Shown: positions 47,640 to 58,650 of the stretch, piece after piece
Position numbering within the stretch: position 1 is the stretch's first letter
Layout of the letters: every line of letters starts with the position of its first letter
Source: Archilochus colubris
Taxonomy: Eukaryota; Chordata; Aves; Apodiformes; Trochilidae
DNA length: 64,000 nucleotides
Direction of reading: 5' to 3'
Assembly (NCBI GenBank): GCA_023079485.1
Contig: CM041115.1
Coordinates: 43,889,805 to 43,953,804 of the forward strand
The notes under the pieces: generated by a model
Databases searched by the model: none
Told to the model about the DNA's origin: nothing
Seen by the model: the letters and a program-made list of their open reading frames with translations, nothing else
Program-made: the position numbers and the translations under genes

Positions 47640-47967
47640 TCTTCTTCACATTTTCGGAGTGATCCGAGAGGGCACTGACGGCAACCGGGAGACGCTGAGA
47701 TGGCGACAGAGCGCGGGGCGGTGGGCATGCCGGCGGGTCCGGGGGGACCCAGCAGCCCGAGGAAGGCGGCGGGGCTGATATTCACCGAGGTGCGAGGTGC
47801 CCCGATAGCGAGCAAGGGGCAGAAAGCGGAGGCAATCACACACCCCCGCCCCGAGCTGCGCCTCGACGCCGCTTTCAGAGGAAAAGGACCGCCCGGCGAG
47901 GAGGCTGGCGGGTGGGGTGAGGGGGTGAGCGGGTGAGGGGACGGGGCCCGGTGGCGGTGGCGGGCGG

Positions 47968-47974
47968 TGACTCA
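47968..47974 (+). promoter_or_regulatory. AP-1-type site TGACTCA
   Basis: Exact consensus TGACTCA, extended to TGACTCAGC, a Maf/NF-E2-like half element. It lies 16 bp upstream of the TATA box of the relaxin gene. Occupancy is not shown by sequence. Confidence 0.4.
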
Positions 47975-47990
47975 GCGCCTCCCTCAGCGC

Positions 47991-47997
47991 ATAAAAG
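47991..47997 (+). promoter_or_regulatory. TATA box of the relaxin-family gene
   Basis: ATAAAAG in CATAAAAGGCGGGC is a good TATA-like match. It lies 179 bp upstream of the ATG at 48170 and would place transcription start near 48020-48025. Confidence 0.55.
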
Positions 47998-48169
47998 GCG
48001 GGCGGCACGCGGGGCAGCGGCAGCGCGCGGCAGGGGCGGCGGGGCGCGAGGCCGCGAGCGCGGGCGGCGGGGCGGCCGGCGGGGTCCGACGCGGAGAGCG
48101 GCAGCGGGGACGGGAACGGGAAGGGAAAGGGGAAGGGGAGGCAGCGGGACGGGGAGTGCGGTCGGAGCC

Positions 48170-48401
48170 ATGGGGATCAAGCTGCGGCTCCTCTACGCCC
48201 TGGCGGTGCTGCTCTGCGCGGCGCCGCCGGGGCATCCCGTCGCCCGCGGAGCAGCGGCCGGCGTGCTCCCCGCCGGCGACGGGGACGGGTACGGGGTGAA
48301 GCTGTGCGGCCGGGAGTTCATCCGAGCCGTCATCTTCACCTGCGGCGGGTCCCGCTGGAAGCGGCTCTCCATGCTGGCCATGGAGCCGGCGGCCGCCGGC
48401 G
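48170..48401 (+). CDS. RLN3: Relaxin-like gene exon 1: signal peptide and B chain
   Basis: The ATG at 48170 is in good context (gccATGG) and opens a hydrophobic signal sequence (MGIKLRLLYALAVLLCAA). The frame is open upstream as far as 47933, but that stretch precedes the predicted start of transcription. The donor is GGCG|GTGAGT. After the B chain the basic WKR may be part of the B/C cleavage site. Confidence 0.92.
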
Positions 48402-50926
48402 GTGAGTGCCCGAGGAACGGGCTGGGGTGGGCGGCTGGACGGTGCAGCCCCGCCGGGAGGCACCGGGACAGCGGCGCTGCCTGCGGGCAGAGGGGACTCT
48501 GGGGGCTCCGGTGAGGATAAAAGGGAGGGAAATGGGACGGAGCGGGGAAGTGAGAGAGCCACGCGGGGCTGCTCCCTCCTCCCGCCCTGAGCCGCGGAGG
48601 GAGCGTCCCGAGCCTCTCGGACACGGTGCTTGTTCGGTCCTTCCCGTGCCTTCCGAGAGGAAATCCGCAGATTTAGAGGAGAAGACACGGCAGTCTCCGG
48701 GGCGTTATTAGCAGGGATAACCCGCAGAGTTTCTGGTCTCTTCAGAGCCATCGCTCTGTACGGGTCCGAGCAGCCACTGCCGGCGGCAGAGGCTCGCGGA
48801 ACTCTTTTTACTTTAGAAAAGCCCCATAAACAGTAAATTACACTTTCAACTTCTTGGCCGTGCAGGGAGGTGCGGCAGGGAGTGCCTCTCGCTATGGCTT
48901 CGCTCCCTTCACAAAACTGGGTAACTCTACGGGTTGGGGAGACATGGCTCAGATTTTCCCTGTGCTGTGCTGCCTCGTCTTCCTGGGAGCATCCAGGAGC
49001 ATCCTTGGATGGGAAATAGTTTGAGGCTTTTACCACTTGCTTGTGCTGCTCGCTACGGAAGAGTTGGCACGTTGGGGAGTGGATGGGAAGGAACTCTGGT
49101 GCTGCAGGTTACAATTTAAACAGCAAGAACTGTTTTGGGGATATTTGGTGATGCAGTTAAAAGGGAAAATATTCCTTGATAGTATTACATATGAGATAGT
49201 ATATCTTACAAGTCAAATATATTAAGACAGCTGGGGCTTTTTTGCCTGTGTTCTCAAACTACGGTAAGGTAAAAGTAATTTTAAAGGATGACTTATTTAG
49301 GTTGATACTTTTAATAATGAGAAAAACATTGTTACTGAGGTCAAAAGTTGGAATTATGGCTTAAATGAAAGAGTTTATTATCAGATCTCAGACAGTTAAT
49401 GAAGAGAGTGTTTTGGATTTCTTGGTAGGTTTTTTTGCATGTTTTCTGGCAGGTTGAATAGTAGATAAAAGTTAGCTCTGTAATTATAACAAACTACTTA
49501 TGTACAGCTTCTGCTAGGGGTTGTGTTCTTTCCCTGCAAACTTTTCCTTTTATTAACTGTAGCTTCCGAGAGCATCAGACACTGAGGGGCCCTAACTATG
49601 CCACACACAAACTACAAGTCTTCCCTGTTCTATAAGACTATTAAATTGCAGTCACTGTCTAACTAGCTACACTTTTATTTTTTTAAATATTCAGGCAAAT
49701 GTTCTATCTGAAAGTTAGCTTCCACATATTAATTAGCCATATAAAAGTAAATATAACGTTCACTGGATGTTCATGTGTTCTTTCAGCTTGCTGAAGCAAA
49801 AAGCATTAGTAGCATTAGGACCTCAACAGAAGCACTTATTTTGGATCTTTATTTTAACTGAGGAAACTGCTTTTCTCCACATTAGCTGAAGAGAGCAATG
49901 CAGCTTGCCTTGCAGAAGCAAAAGCATGAGTGAAAGGAAGCAGAGATGGATTTTGAGAGCACTTCAGTGAGATGAACTGTATTACTAAGTAAACTCTCCA
50001 ATTCTCTGCTGTGCCTCAAGAAATGGTAGAAATTAATGGCAAGCATCAGCTGAAAATAGCTATAAAAATATATGATATGTAAGAAGAGGTTTACCTACCT
50101 TTTAATATTTGCCTATTTAGTCCTCCCTACATTTGTTTTTCATGTGACTGTGGTTTGCCTGATTGACCATTGGAGAAAAGGGAACTAATGTAACTTGTGT
50201 TCCTCATGACAGCTCAGCTCGAAGCTCGGTGTGGCTTCTTGTCAGGTGTCTTTACAACAAAATTTTCATTCTGTATTCTGAGACTTCTATATCCATAACA
50301 ATGTAGTTGTGATAGGATATCTAGACCTCAGTCCTAGTTATAACTGTTTTCTCTCCATTATTTAACTTGTAGCCTTTAAAACATAAAGACTCTCCCTAAA
50401 ACTTAAGATATAAGTAAATCATGGACCGGAGACTCTGCAGTACTAAGGGTTCCCCTAGACAACAGGGATTTGTTTATTATTAACTGAGTGGTTTTACTGT
50501 GATATTCTTGGGGCTGCTTGCTCCTTTTGATACTGCTGACATCTGAACTTACAGTCTTCTCTTTAAACAGATTCTGCACAAGCAGCAAGCAACAAAGTAC
50601 TGGGAAACTTCAAGATGAAATCAGTTTTGGGTCCTGAAGTGGAGCAGCTGCAAAGAAATGGCCCGTTTCTTGGATGGGAGGCATTTAAAGATTTGTATTT
50701 AAATGATTATAACGAATATACACCCATGGCAGATGACTTCAAAGAACTTGTTCAACAGGTGGAGGAAGCTCCAAAGGATCGTGGAGGAGCAGGAACTGCT
50801 GACACCATGGGCTCAAATCCTTGGGCCAGCTATCCCAGAAGAAAACGTGAATCTCTGGGCTTGGCAGGAATGTGCTGCAAATGGGGCTGTACAAAAGCTG
50901 AAATTAGTACCATATGCAGAGTTTAG
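48170..50926 (+). CDS. RLN3: Relaxin-family peptide hormone precursor, relaxin-3-like (complete, 2 exons)
   Basis: Secreted preprohormone cleaved to a disulphide-linked B-A heterodimer acting on RXFP receptors. Exons 48170..48401 and 50571..50926 (phase 1 intron, 2.2 kb) give 588 bp, 195 residues plus stop. Layout: hydrophobic signal peptide (about 1-20); B chain with CGREFIRAVIFTCGG, holding the receptor-binding RxxxRxxI motif and Cys-x11-Cys; a C peptide; a PRRKR processing site; and an A chain CCKWGCTKAEISTIC with the CC-x3-C-x8-C pattern. Both chains resemble relaxin-3, but the neighbours (PLGRKT, CD274) are those of the human RLN1/RLN2 cluster. It may be an avian RLN orthologue retaining ancestral sequence rather than true RLN3, so the symbol is provisional. 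Confidence 0.9.
48402..50570 (+). other. RLN3: Intron of the relaxin-like gene
   Basis: Phase-1 intron at the usual position within the C peptide of relaxin family genes. The first 300 bp remain in the CpG island; the rest is AT-rich, with nothing else recognised. Confidence 0.8.
50571..50926 (+). CDS. RLN3: Relaxin-like gene exon 2: C peptide and A chain
   Basis: Follows the acceptor TTTAAACAG. It encodes a C peptide of about 90 residues, the RRKR cleavage site and the A chain, then two extra residues (RV) after the last cysteine before TAG. Base composition is AT-richer than exon 1, which lies in the CpG island. Confidence 0.92.
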
Positions 50927-51468
50927 GATCCTCTGCACTTATGCATGCAATCAGTGTTCGTTGCAAAACTCACAGTATTTTGTCTGTATGTGCCAGTAAA
51001 TGCTTCTGGTTTTCTTTAAAAACAAAAAAAAGAAATCCACAAGTTTAATTGTAATGACTTTGACTTTGTCTTATTGCAGTAACTTTTAATCTGTAGTTTT
51101 TACAGATTAATCTGTAAAACTTTTACTATTAATCTGTATTTTCATGTTGATGTTGTGCCTTTAGATTTAGATTACAAATATATTCTATCTTTGTAACACT
51201 GTAAGAAGAACTTCAGTGTTTCATTAAAGTCAAAGTATACTAAATATTGAATGGTTCTCTCTCTGTCAATAGAAAGAACATCCAGTGGGGTTCTTGAAAA
51301 GAGGTTCATGGTACAAAGCTTTAGATATTTATCCAGAAAGTATATTTTGCCATTTGCAACTCCACGCCACACTGACTCAGGTTGCTGATTATTTTGAACA
51401 CAATTTTCCATTTCCCTGAAACTGCAGGATTGTCATATGCAACATAGTTTTTCTAGAAATTTTACCAC

Positions 51469-51474
51469 AATAAA
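51469..51474 (+). terminator. RLN3: Probable poly(A) signal of the relaxin-like gene
   Basis: AATAAA in CACAATAAAACACG, 543 bp after the stop codon and followed by TG-containing sequence. It is the first canonical hexamer downstream; use is inferred. Confidence 0.45.
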
Positions 51475-51499
51475 ACACGTGCAGCCTGAATACTTTGTC

Positions 51500-54184
51500 A
51501 TGTTCACAGATGGGCTTAAATAGTGGGTGAAGTATTAACATTTAATTATTCTTTATTTACCTTACTTTCCCAATTTTTTCCCCACCATTGCTAAGTGAGA
51601 GCATTGAATGTACCTCAAGTAACTTACTCTACAGACACTCAGACATCTTCCTGGGGGTTCTTATTGCTATACTGGTCTATACCACTTCAGAGGTATTTTT
51701 GAGTTGCTAATTGCTCCTGTTTCTATAAGTATGTAATTTAAGCTTTTTGCTTTAAAGCTAAGCTTTTTTGCCTTTCCTGGCTGTTTTTTCCAGCTGTATC
51801 AAGCTGTATTTCCAGACACTTGTTGATAACTGTTGCCTCCGACCTTTATCATGCTCCTGTAACTTAGTTGGTAGTAGCTGACTCAGAGCTTCTTAGATTG
51901 GGCTGCACCTGGGTTGCCTTTGGCTTAATTATTCAAATGAGTGTTTGAAAAGTGTTCTTTGATTAGTGAAATTCTTGCACCACTTCCTTATTCCTTTTCC
52001 TAAGTTGGTATTGTTACTCCAGCAATGAGGTGTCTATCAGTTCTTTTTGTTCTCTTACACCATGTCAGTTTTATTCCATTTAGCTTTCCTCCTCACCAGG
52101 CAGCAGCAACTCAACTGGAAATAAAGATTACTTTCTTAGCTAAAACAGGTTACGAAGGTTTCAGCTCTGCAGTCACACATCAGTATCCTCATGTAGCAAA
52201 AAGAGGTTCCTTTTTTGATCTGTGCCACATTGCTATCACACGTAGTATTTGATTTTCTGTAGGACAGCATCTCCGTATCATGGGAACAAACACCCGAGCT
52301 CCTTTCCTTGCATTTTAGCTCAGAGAGTTATTTGACTGTTACTCTGACTTACTGTGCCACCTGCTTTGTGGTCAGCTCTCAGTACCAAATACTGCACTCT
52401 CACAGACTGCTTCTCCAATTCTATTTTCCAACCTACATACTTGAGAGACCCCACACTAAGAGGAAAGAAAATAAGATTGCTACTCTGTGCATCAGCCTCT
52501 TTTCATCCACCTGCCCTCCCCAGGATCTACATTTTTTCTGGAAGCTTCTGGTACCTGATTTGCAATGCTGAAAGTTCAGCATGAAAGTTCATCTTGTGTT
52601 TTAAAGAAGCTGTGTATAAAGCCAGCTGTGTATCTGTGACTCACTTTTTCCTCCTGGTATTTTTTTTCCATTTGCAAAAAGCCACATAGGGTGAGAGCTC
52701 CGGTGCAATGTCATGTTGACCCCAACAACAGTCATCTGCCTTCTGTGCAGAGCTCTTGAGGAGCAGAGCCTTCAGCTTTCCTCTCCTGATGAAATGGCAT
52801 AGATATTGGTCTTGGAGCCAACATAAGAGGCTGGTGTGTTCTGTAATAGGCTGATGACGGTGAAGCATCTCGCCAGTTTGAAGAGCAGGAAGATTCTTCC
52901 TGCAGATGCTTTTAGGCCTGATACGAGGAACAATATTGACCAAGTTACCTGAACAACTGGGCAACTTTTTAGAACTTCTCAGGTTTTGCAGCAGTATTTC
53001 TGCTCTTCATCTTTGAAAGAAAGTCTGGTACTTTTCACACCTTGCCAGCTTTCCTGTTTTACCAACATTGATCCTAAGTCTCTCAGCATTAGGTCTCTTC
53101 CATTGTCATTGAGTGATGCACTAGAGAGGGAATCAAGTGTGTGTATGTGTATCTAAATTTAGAAGGCTGAGAAACTGAATAGGTCATGGAAAAAGGCCTA
53201 GTCTTCTGCATTGTTCCAGCTGTCCAACAACCGTTCAGACCTTGTTTGCCAGATGTGAGTCTAAATTCTGTTAAATTTCCAACTCTGCTTTAACTTTTAC
53301 ACCTGATGTAACAGAAGCATTCTCAGCCTTGCTTTTGGAAAATTTGATAACTTCCAGCCCGGCACTGAAGAGTGTGTAGATACACCTTTCCATCTGTCAG
53401 CTCAGCTCTTTGTTTTCATTGTCTCTTAGAGACATGGCATGTAGGTAAATTCAAAGAGATGGACACATCTTGGAGAAGACATTTTATTCATTGCACCTCA
53501 TCCTTTAAGGTCCACACATCCTGTTTTCAAGGATCTTTAAACTATCCTGCAGTTCCTAGGAACCTTTACAGAATTTATGTGAAGAAGCACACCTTCCAAT
53601 TTTTTTGCTGTACCCCTCAGAATCTTCTTTGTGCAGACCCTCAGTAGTTACAGTTTTGTCAATCCACCTTCAAGCAGACACAAGCTTTCTGTCTTACTGT
53701 GGTTTCAAGCTTGTCCAAAAGTCTATTCAGGCAACATCCATCTCAAAAATTTTTCAGTGAGGTGGATTTGAGCTTGCATGGGATCCCAGGACACATAGAG
53801 AGGCTATACTGGAAGCTAAAACTCATTAGCAATCAGGAGAGAGTCTGCTAAGAAAAAAACAAAACAAAACAGACTCCAATGATGATCAGAACTGTATGCC
53901 TATTTAAATTCAGGCCGTGTTAAATCACAGTGACTTGGGCTTCAAAAAAGCACCTATCTAATACATACTTTTGCATGCACGTGTGTGTAAGTGAGCTTTC
54001 ACTGGTTTCCTGATTTGGCTTAACTGTTCTCTCTTTCAGACTTGCAGCATCCAGCAATCTCTTAATTTTTTCCCTGGAGCCTAAATTTAACCATAAACAT
54101 AGATTATGGCTAAAATAAATTATCCGACTTGAATCCATAACTACAGAATCCGATAATCCCCCCCTGACACAGCCCTGCAGGATC
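51500..54184. other. Intergenic DNA, nothing recognised
   Basis: Several short open frames but none with recognisable content, splice sites or codon bias. No further relaxin-like exon (B- or A-chain motif) was found. Confidence 0.5.
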
Positions 54185-54420
54185 TGTGATGAGCTCACCA
54201 AGGACTCGGGCAGTACCTGGCAAGCTGTGCACCTGGTGTCAGATGGTGGTGATAAAATTAAACACCAGAGGCTCAGATGATAGGTTAGAAGAGCTTTTTG
54301 CCCATGAGGACAGCCCAATGGTGGGATCAGGATGCAGAGCAGTGGTTCAGCCTCCAGCCTTGGGGAGTTTTCCAGCCCTGGCTGGGTAACCTTGCCTTGA
54401 GGAGCCTGTTCTGCCCCCTG
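54185..54420 (+). mobile_element. Possible diverged CR1 fragment
   Basis: GGCTCAGATGATAGGTTAGA, CCCATGAGG and the GTTTTCCAGCCCTGGCTGGG-like words resemble the CR1 3' region on the plus strand. The 204-codon minus-strand open frame at 53920-54534 covers this and is most likely accidental. Weak evidence. Confidence 0.3.
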
Positions 54421-54894
54421 AGCAGCTGAGCCTGGTGTGGGCAGGGCATGGGACAGGAGCCCTGGCAAGGTCCCAGCAGCATCCCTTACCTTGGGATCTC
54501 CCCTGCAGGAGTGTGGCTGGGGCTGAGGAGTCACACATGATACAGCAACTGGTAAAGAGACTCAGATGTGAAAGGAACTCGTTTTCATTGTGTAGTATTG
54601 AGAGAGGTATGAAGGAACATCATAGCTCATTGTATACAAATATATGCTTGGTGTACTCTATTGTTCCTTACATATTAATAAATAAGTAACATATGTATAC
54701 TTGTACGTAAATATAATGTATATTATTATAGTACTTGTACTAATACTATGATTAGTTTACTACATGGTAATGCAAGAGGATAGGAAACAGGAACAGCTAT
54801 TGTCTCAAACTGTATTCAAACCGATGTCTTGTTTGGCATGATGGAGATTTGGTTGGATAGTTCATACAGACAAGTATGGTCAATGTCAAACTGT

Positions 54895-55345
54895 GAAAGC
54901 CAGCAAACCATACAGGGGTATATAAACGAGAATTTTAAGTGTAAGATACATGGGATATTTCTGTTGCTGGGAACAAGCCTTGCAGTGCTATGCCCAGTTT
55001 TGGACACCACATTTCAAGAAGGAGGAAGTCTGCAAAACGGTAAAGAGAACTACTGAACATACAGAAAATATGACTTATAAAGAAAGAATGTAGAAATTGC
55101 AGCTTTATGCAGAACTAAGTCTGAGGCAAGTACTTGCAGAAGTCTTCAGCTATGTAGAGGTAGCAGTAAAGATGAAAGAAACTTTAAGCAACCAGTGTAG
55201 GACAAAGAGCAATGTGTTTAGGCTATAGAAATGTATTTTAGAATCAGAAAAGGGTTTCTAAAAGCAAGAAAAATAGTGGAACAGACTTTTGTAAAGGTTA
55301 TGGGGTATTCACAGCATATGAGATCAATAGCTACCAAGAATAACA
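54895..55345 (+). mobile_element. Old CR1 LINE fragment, plus strand
   Basis: GCCCAGTTTTGGACACCACA, then TTTCAAGAAGGAGGA and AAAATATGACTTATAAAGAA match the order of a conserved block in older sauropsid CR1 subfamilies (the 'cagttctgggcaccacatttcaagaagg' region). Strong decay downstream. Confidence 0.6.
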
Positions 55346-57062
55346 GTATGTCAGGAGAGACAGATCTGCAAAGATACAAAAAAAACCCCTAGTCCACTTT
55401 GCAGGATCTTGTAATTATGACTCCTTTATGAGCAGCAGAAAGACATCACTTCCAGGTACTTGATAAGTGGTGTGATAAGAGGACTTGATTGAGATCACCT
55501 GGTTCAGTGTCCCTGCCCATTGGTCTAAACTATACATTTATACTAAAAAGATGCTTAGTTCCTTTTAAGTTCACTTGACCGTCTTCGTATTTAAGGAACT
55601 GGGTTTTCACTCAGCTTGAGATCTCTCCTGCAATTTCTGAAAGCTTTACCAAACTTTTCTCTCATCTCCCCCATTTAGGGATTCAGTTTGCAGTGGGATT
55701 TCAACCTGTTCAGTCCCTAATGGAGAAATTCTTTTAGCCCCTGGAAACCTTGATTTATTGATTTATATTTGGTGCAAAAAACATCCTTTTCAAGAGCATG
55801 AAACAGCCTTTTAATATCTTTGGCTAAGTGAACAGAGTGCTTATATCGTATTCTGCTGCTGAGGGCTGAAGCCAAGTTTAGGTTTAACCTTAAATTTTAT
55901 TAAAGGTCTTTTTAGAGTTCCATTAATGGGCATAAGGTAAGAACCTGCATGTCCTTATGTCTAAGCTCCACACTGCCCACGCAGAAGCAGCTGTATGTAG
56001 TAGGGATGTTTAGACAGTACCTTTTTAATTGATAGAGCAGTGTGCTTCTGAGGAGGAGCCACTTCTCATAGTCATGTGACTCAGAGTACTTAATTACATA
56101 ATTACATAATGACATAATTAGAGAAGCCTACTGACCTGATTAGAGCTTAGTCAGCTGTAGCTCAGGCAACACATCTAGCATCCAGATTTAATAGCTGATC
56201 TTTTCAAATCGATGTAATTGTTCAGCTTTTGTTGTTTTGTTTTCAGAGTAAGATGTCCTCAATTAGACACGAGATGATTGATAATTACAGTTCCTGTGGA
56301 GGAGAAATTACTGCAGTTTTAAACAAATTGTGAAGCATTTGAGTTATCGACTGGGTTATATTTAACTAATTCAAATATCTGATTCATTAATGTTTGATTT
56401 CTTAATAAAGTTTTATAAATGCTCTTTAGAAAGTACTATATGTATACAAAGACTAAAGTTAAAATGGGTTATCTAGGTTCAGTAAAGCAGTGGACAAACT
56501 GATAATAGCAAAGCAAAAGTATTGCAAAATTTTAGATTTTCCATTCCGTCATTCATGATGCAAGCAGAGTATGTTTGATGTTCAGTCATGAATCTGAAGA
56601 TCCAAAAATGCAGCCAGAAGAAAGTGAGGTAAAGATGATAACTTGAACAAAAATGTGCTTTGGAGAGATCCTAAAGTTTTGCCTATGTATCTAAGGGAAA
56701 GGTACTTTAAAAAATAAAAAATTAAAAATTAGACTTTTCATTCTAAACTTCCAACCCTTAAAACTGATTCTTAGTTGAATCTTAATTTTAAAGACATCTC
56801 AGTTTCATAGCCATTCCTATTATTTAAGTACCTGTGCAGTCCTGGTGCTTTTGTTGATGCTCCAAAGGCTTCTATTAGTGAGTGGGTTTTTTGGTGGCTG
56901 TTTCAGATGGCAAAGCCCAGTTCGATGCCAGTGAAGCGTCTGTTTTCCTGTGTGGCCTCTGATGGGTCTGTCTTAGTAAGCCCTCAGTTTGCTGGATGAG
57001 TTTGGTGATGGAAACAGACACTGACCTAAGAGTACATTCTGCTGGGATGGGGGTAGGTAGCA
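55346..57062. other. Intergenic DNA, nothing recognised
   Basis: No supported feature. A short ATTACATAATTACATAATGACATAATT repeat-like run occurs near 56093-56120. Confidence 0.45.
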
Positions 57063-57335
57063 CCAAATCATAGAATCATAGAACTGGCTGGGTTGGAAGG
57101 GACCTCAGAGATCATCAAGTCCAACCCTTGATCCACCACCACTGCAGTTCCCAGCCCATGGCACTGAGTGCCACATCCAGTCTCTTTTTAAATATCTCCA
57201 GGGATGGAGAATCCACTACTTCCCTGGGCAGCCCATTCCAATGTCTGATCACCCTCTCCGTAAAGAAATTCTAATATCCAACCTAAACCTCCCCTGGCAC
57301 AACTTGAGACCGTGCCCTCTTGTCTTGCTGAGAGT
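57063..57335 (-). mobile_element. CR1 LINE 3' fragment, minus strand, relatively young
   Basis: Begins AATCATAGAATCATAGAA, the reverse of the CR1 terminal ATTCTATG repeat. It continues GGTTGGAAGGGACCTCAGAG, TCCAACCCTTGATCCACCAC and CTTCCCTGGGCAGCCCATTC, close to the avian CR1 consensus. It is truncated at about 57335. Confidence 0.92.
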
Positions 57336-57740
57336 TCATTTGACATTGCTCAGCCTAATGGATTAAGCAAACCAAGCATGGGACAGCTTTTCATGTATTT
57401 ATCTCACATGCATGTATGTGTACCATCAGCTAAGATGGATCCAACTGTCAGCACCACATGCCAGCAGAAGTGAGCCCAGAGGGACACATCACATTTCCCA
57501 GCTGCCTTTCTGTAGTGCTTTTAGCTGCTTTTAGCTGGCAGTTCAGGTCTAATTTCTCATTCTTCTGCTGAGAAAAGAGTATTAGTATTAGTTAAGAGTA
57601 TGAATGCAAAGGTAGAGAAGGCTGATTCCAGCCATCCATTACAGGATGTCTAACTCTAGATGATGCTCCAGTGATCTGCTCTCTTGGGTTTTTTTCTATA
57701 GCTTTTGCTGGTGTTCCATAAAAACAACAATTTAGCCCTA
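57336..57740. other. Intergenic DNA, nothing recognised
   Basis: No gene or repeat supported between the CR1 fragment and the T/G-rich tract. Confidence 0.4.
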
Positions 57741-57745
57741 TTATT

Positions 57746-57826
57746 TCGGGGGTTTTTTGTTGTGGTTTTTTTTGTTTGTTTGTTTTTGTTGTTTGTTTGT
57801 TGTTTGTTTTTGGTTTTGTTTTTTAA
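57746..57826. repeat. T/G-rich simple repeat, (TTTG)n-like
   Basis: Irregular TTTG and TTG units. Open frames rich in Phe/Leu/Val here are artefacts of the repeat. Confidence 0.8.
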
Positions 57827-58131
57827 TTACAGCATACAAGAAATGTATTATCTATGCTACCTGCCACAATCTTCACCACAGCCATGGTGCAAAAGGATGC
57901 ACTCTGGAAGGGTGTGTCCCAAAAAAGGAGCCCAGCATGATGCCCTTGAAAATGCCTGTTTGTCACCTGTCACCTGAGCCTGAGAGATTCAGGGATCTCT
58001 GACAGGTACCATGGAGCTCCAGACTGTACGTGCCCTGGGGTCTGTGTGTGCTTTGGGCTGATGGCAACAGCTGTGGATCAGAATTATGAGGTATGCAAAG
58101 TCCACCCAAAACCCCCTATAACACACAGATC

Positions 58132-58320
58132 TTTTTTGTTTGTTTGTTTGTTTGTTTGGGTTTTTTTGGTTTTTTGTGTTTTTTTGCTTTTTTTTTTTTT
58201 TTGCTTCTTTTTTGGTTTTTGTTTTTTTGTTTTGTTTTTTTGTTTTGTTGTTGTTGTTGTTGTTTTGTTTGTTTGTTTGCTTGGTCTTGGTTTGTTTTTT
58301 TGTTTGCTGTTTGTTTTTTT
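58132..58320. repeat. T/G-rich simple repeat with (TTTG)n and (TTG)n
   Basis: About 190 bp of T with scattered G, including (TTTG)5 at its left end and (GTT)6 near 58245. It lies about 330 bp before the purine tract and has opposite strand asymmetry (T-rich on plus). Confidence 0.85.
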
Positions 58321-58650
58321 TCCTGCTGTGACAATCAGCATTTGTGCAGCCTCAGGGACAGCTCACAGGGATCACCCTGGCAGTGCCTGGGCATTCCTGT
58401 GGGGGATGCTCTGCAGCAGCACTTGGGAGAGGGTCAGATCCAGGCTGGGTGCCAGCAAAGACCAAACTGCCCAAGCCTCCGGTCTCCAACTTCGTGTTGC
58501 TTCTTTTAAGTGCTGTAAAGCGTCTGAGTTGGCATTACTCCAAATGTAGCTCGTTTGCCTCAGGACTGGATTTTAACAGATATTCGAGAAAGGATGACTC
58601 TTTTTTAGAAAATAGTCTTTTGAAAGATTTTTTTTTTTTTTTTAGAAAAC

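Larger units (their letters stand above)
47640..48660 (+). promoter_or_regulatory. CpG island, promoter and first exon of the relaxin-family gene
   Basis: GC-rich and CpG-rich throughout, including the whole first coding exon. Long open frames on both strands here are a by-product of the base composition. A TATA box and an AP-1-type site lie in its centre. Confidence 0.75.

Noticed and set aside
47700..47936. Plus-strand frame starting ATGGCGACAGAG in strong context upstream of the relaxin gene
   Set aside because: It is in a CpG island, has no recognised product, and lies upstream of the TATA box; could be an unrelated transcript but there is no evidence.
47984..49036. 350-codon minus-strand open frame over the relaxin CpG island
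   Set aside because: It lies antisense to a clear relaxin exon in GC-rich DNA, where stops are rare; it is Pro/Arg/Ala-rich with no recognisable domain.
53920..54534. 204-codon minus-strand open frame
   Set aside because: No recognisable motif; it overlaps a probable diverged CR1 fragment on the other strand.
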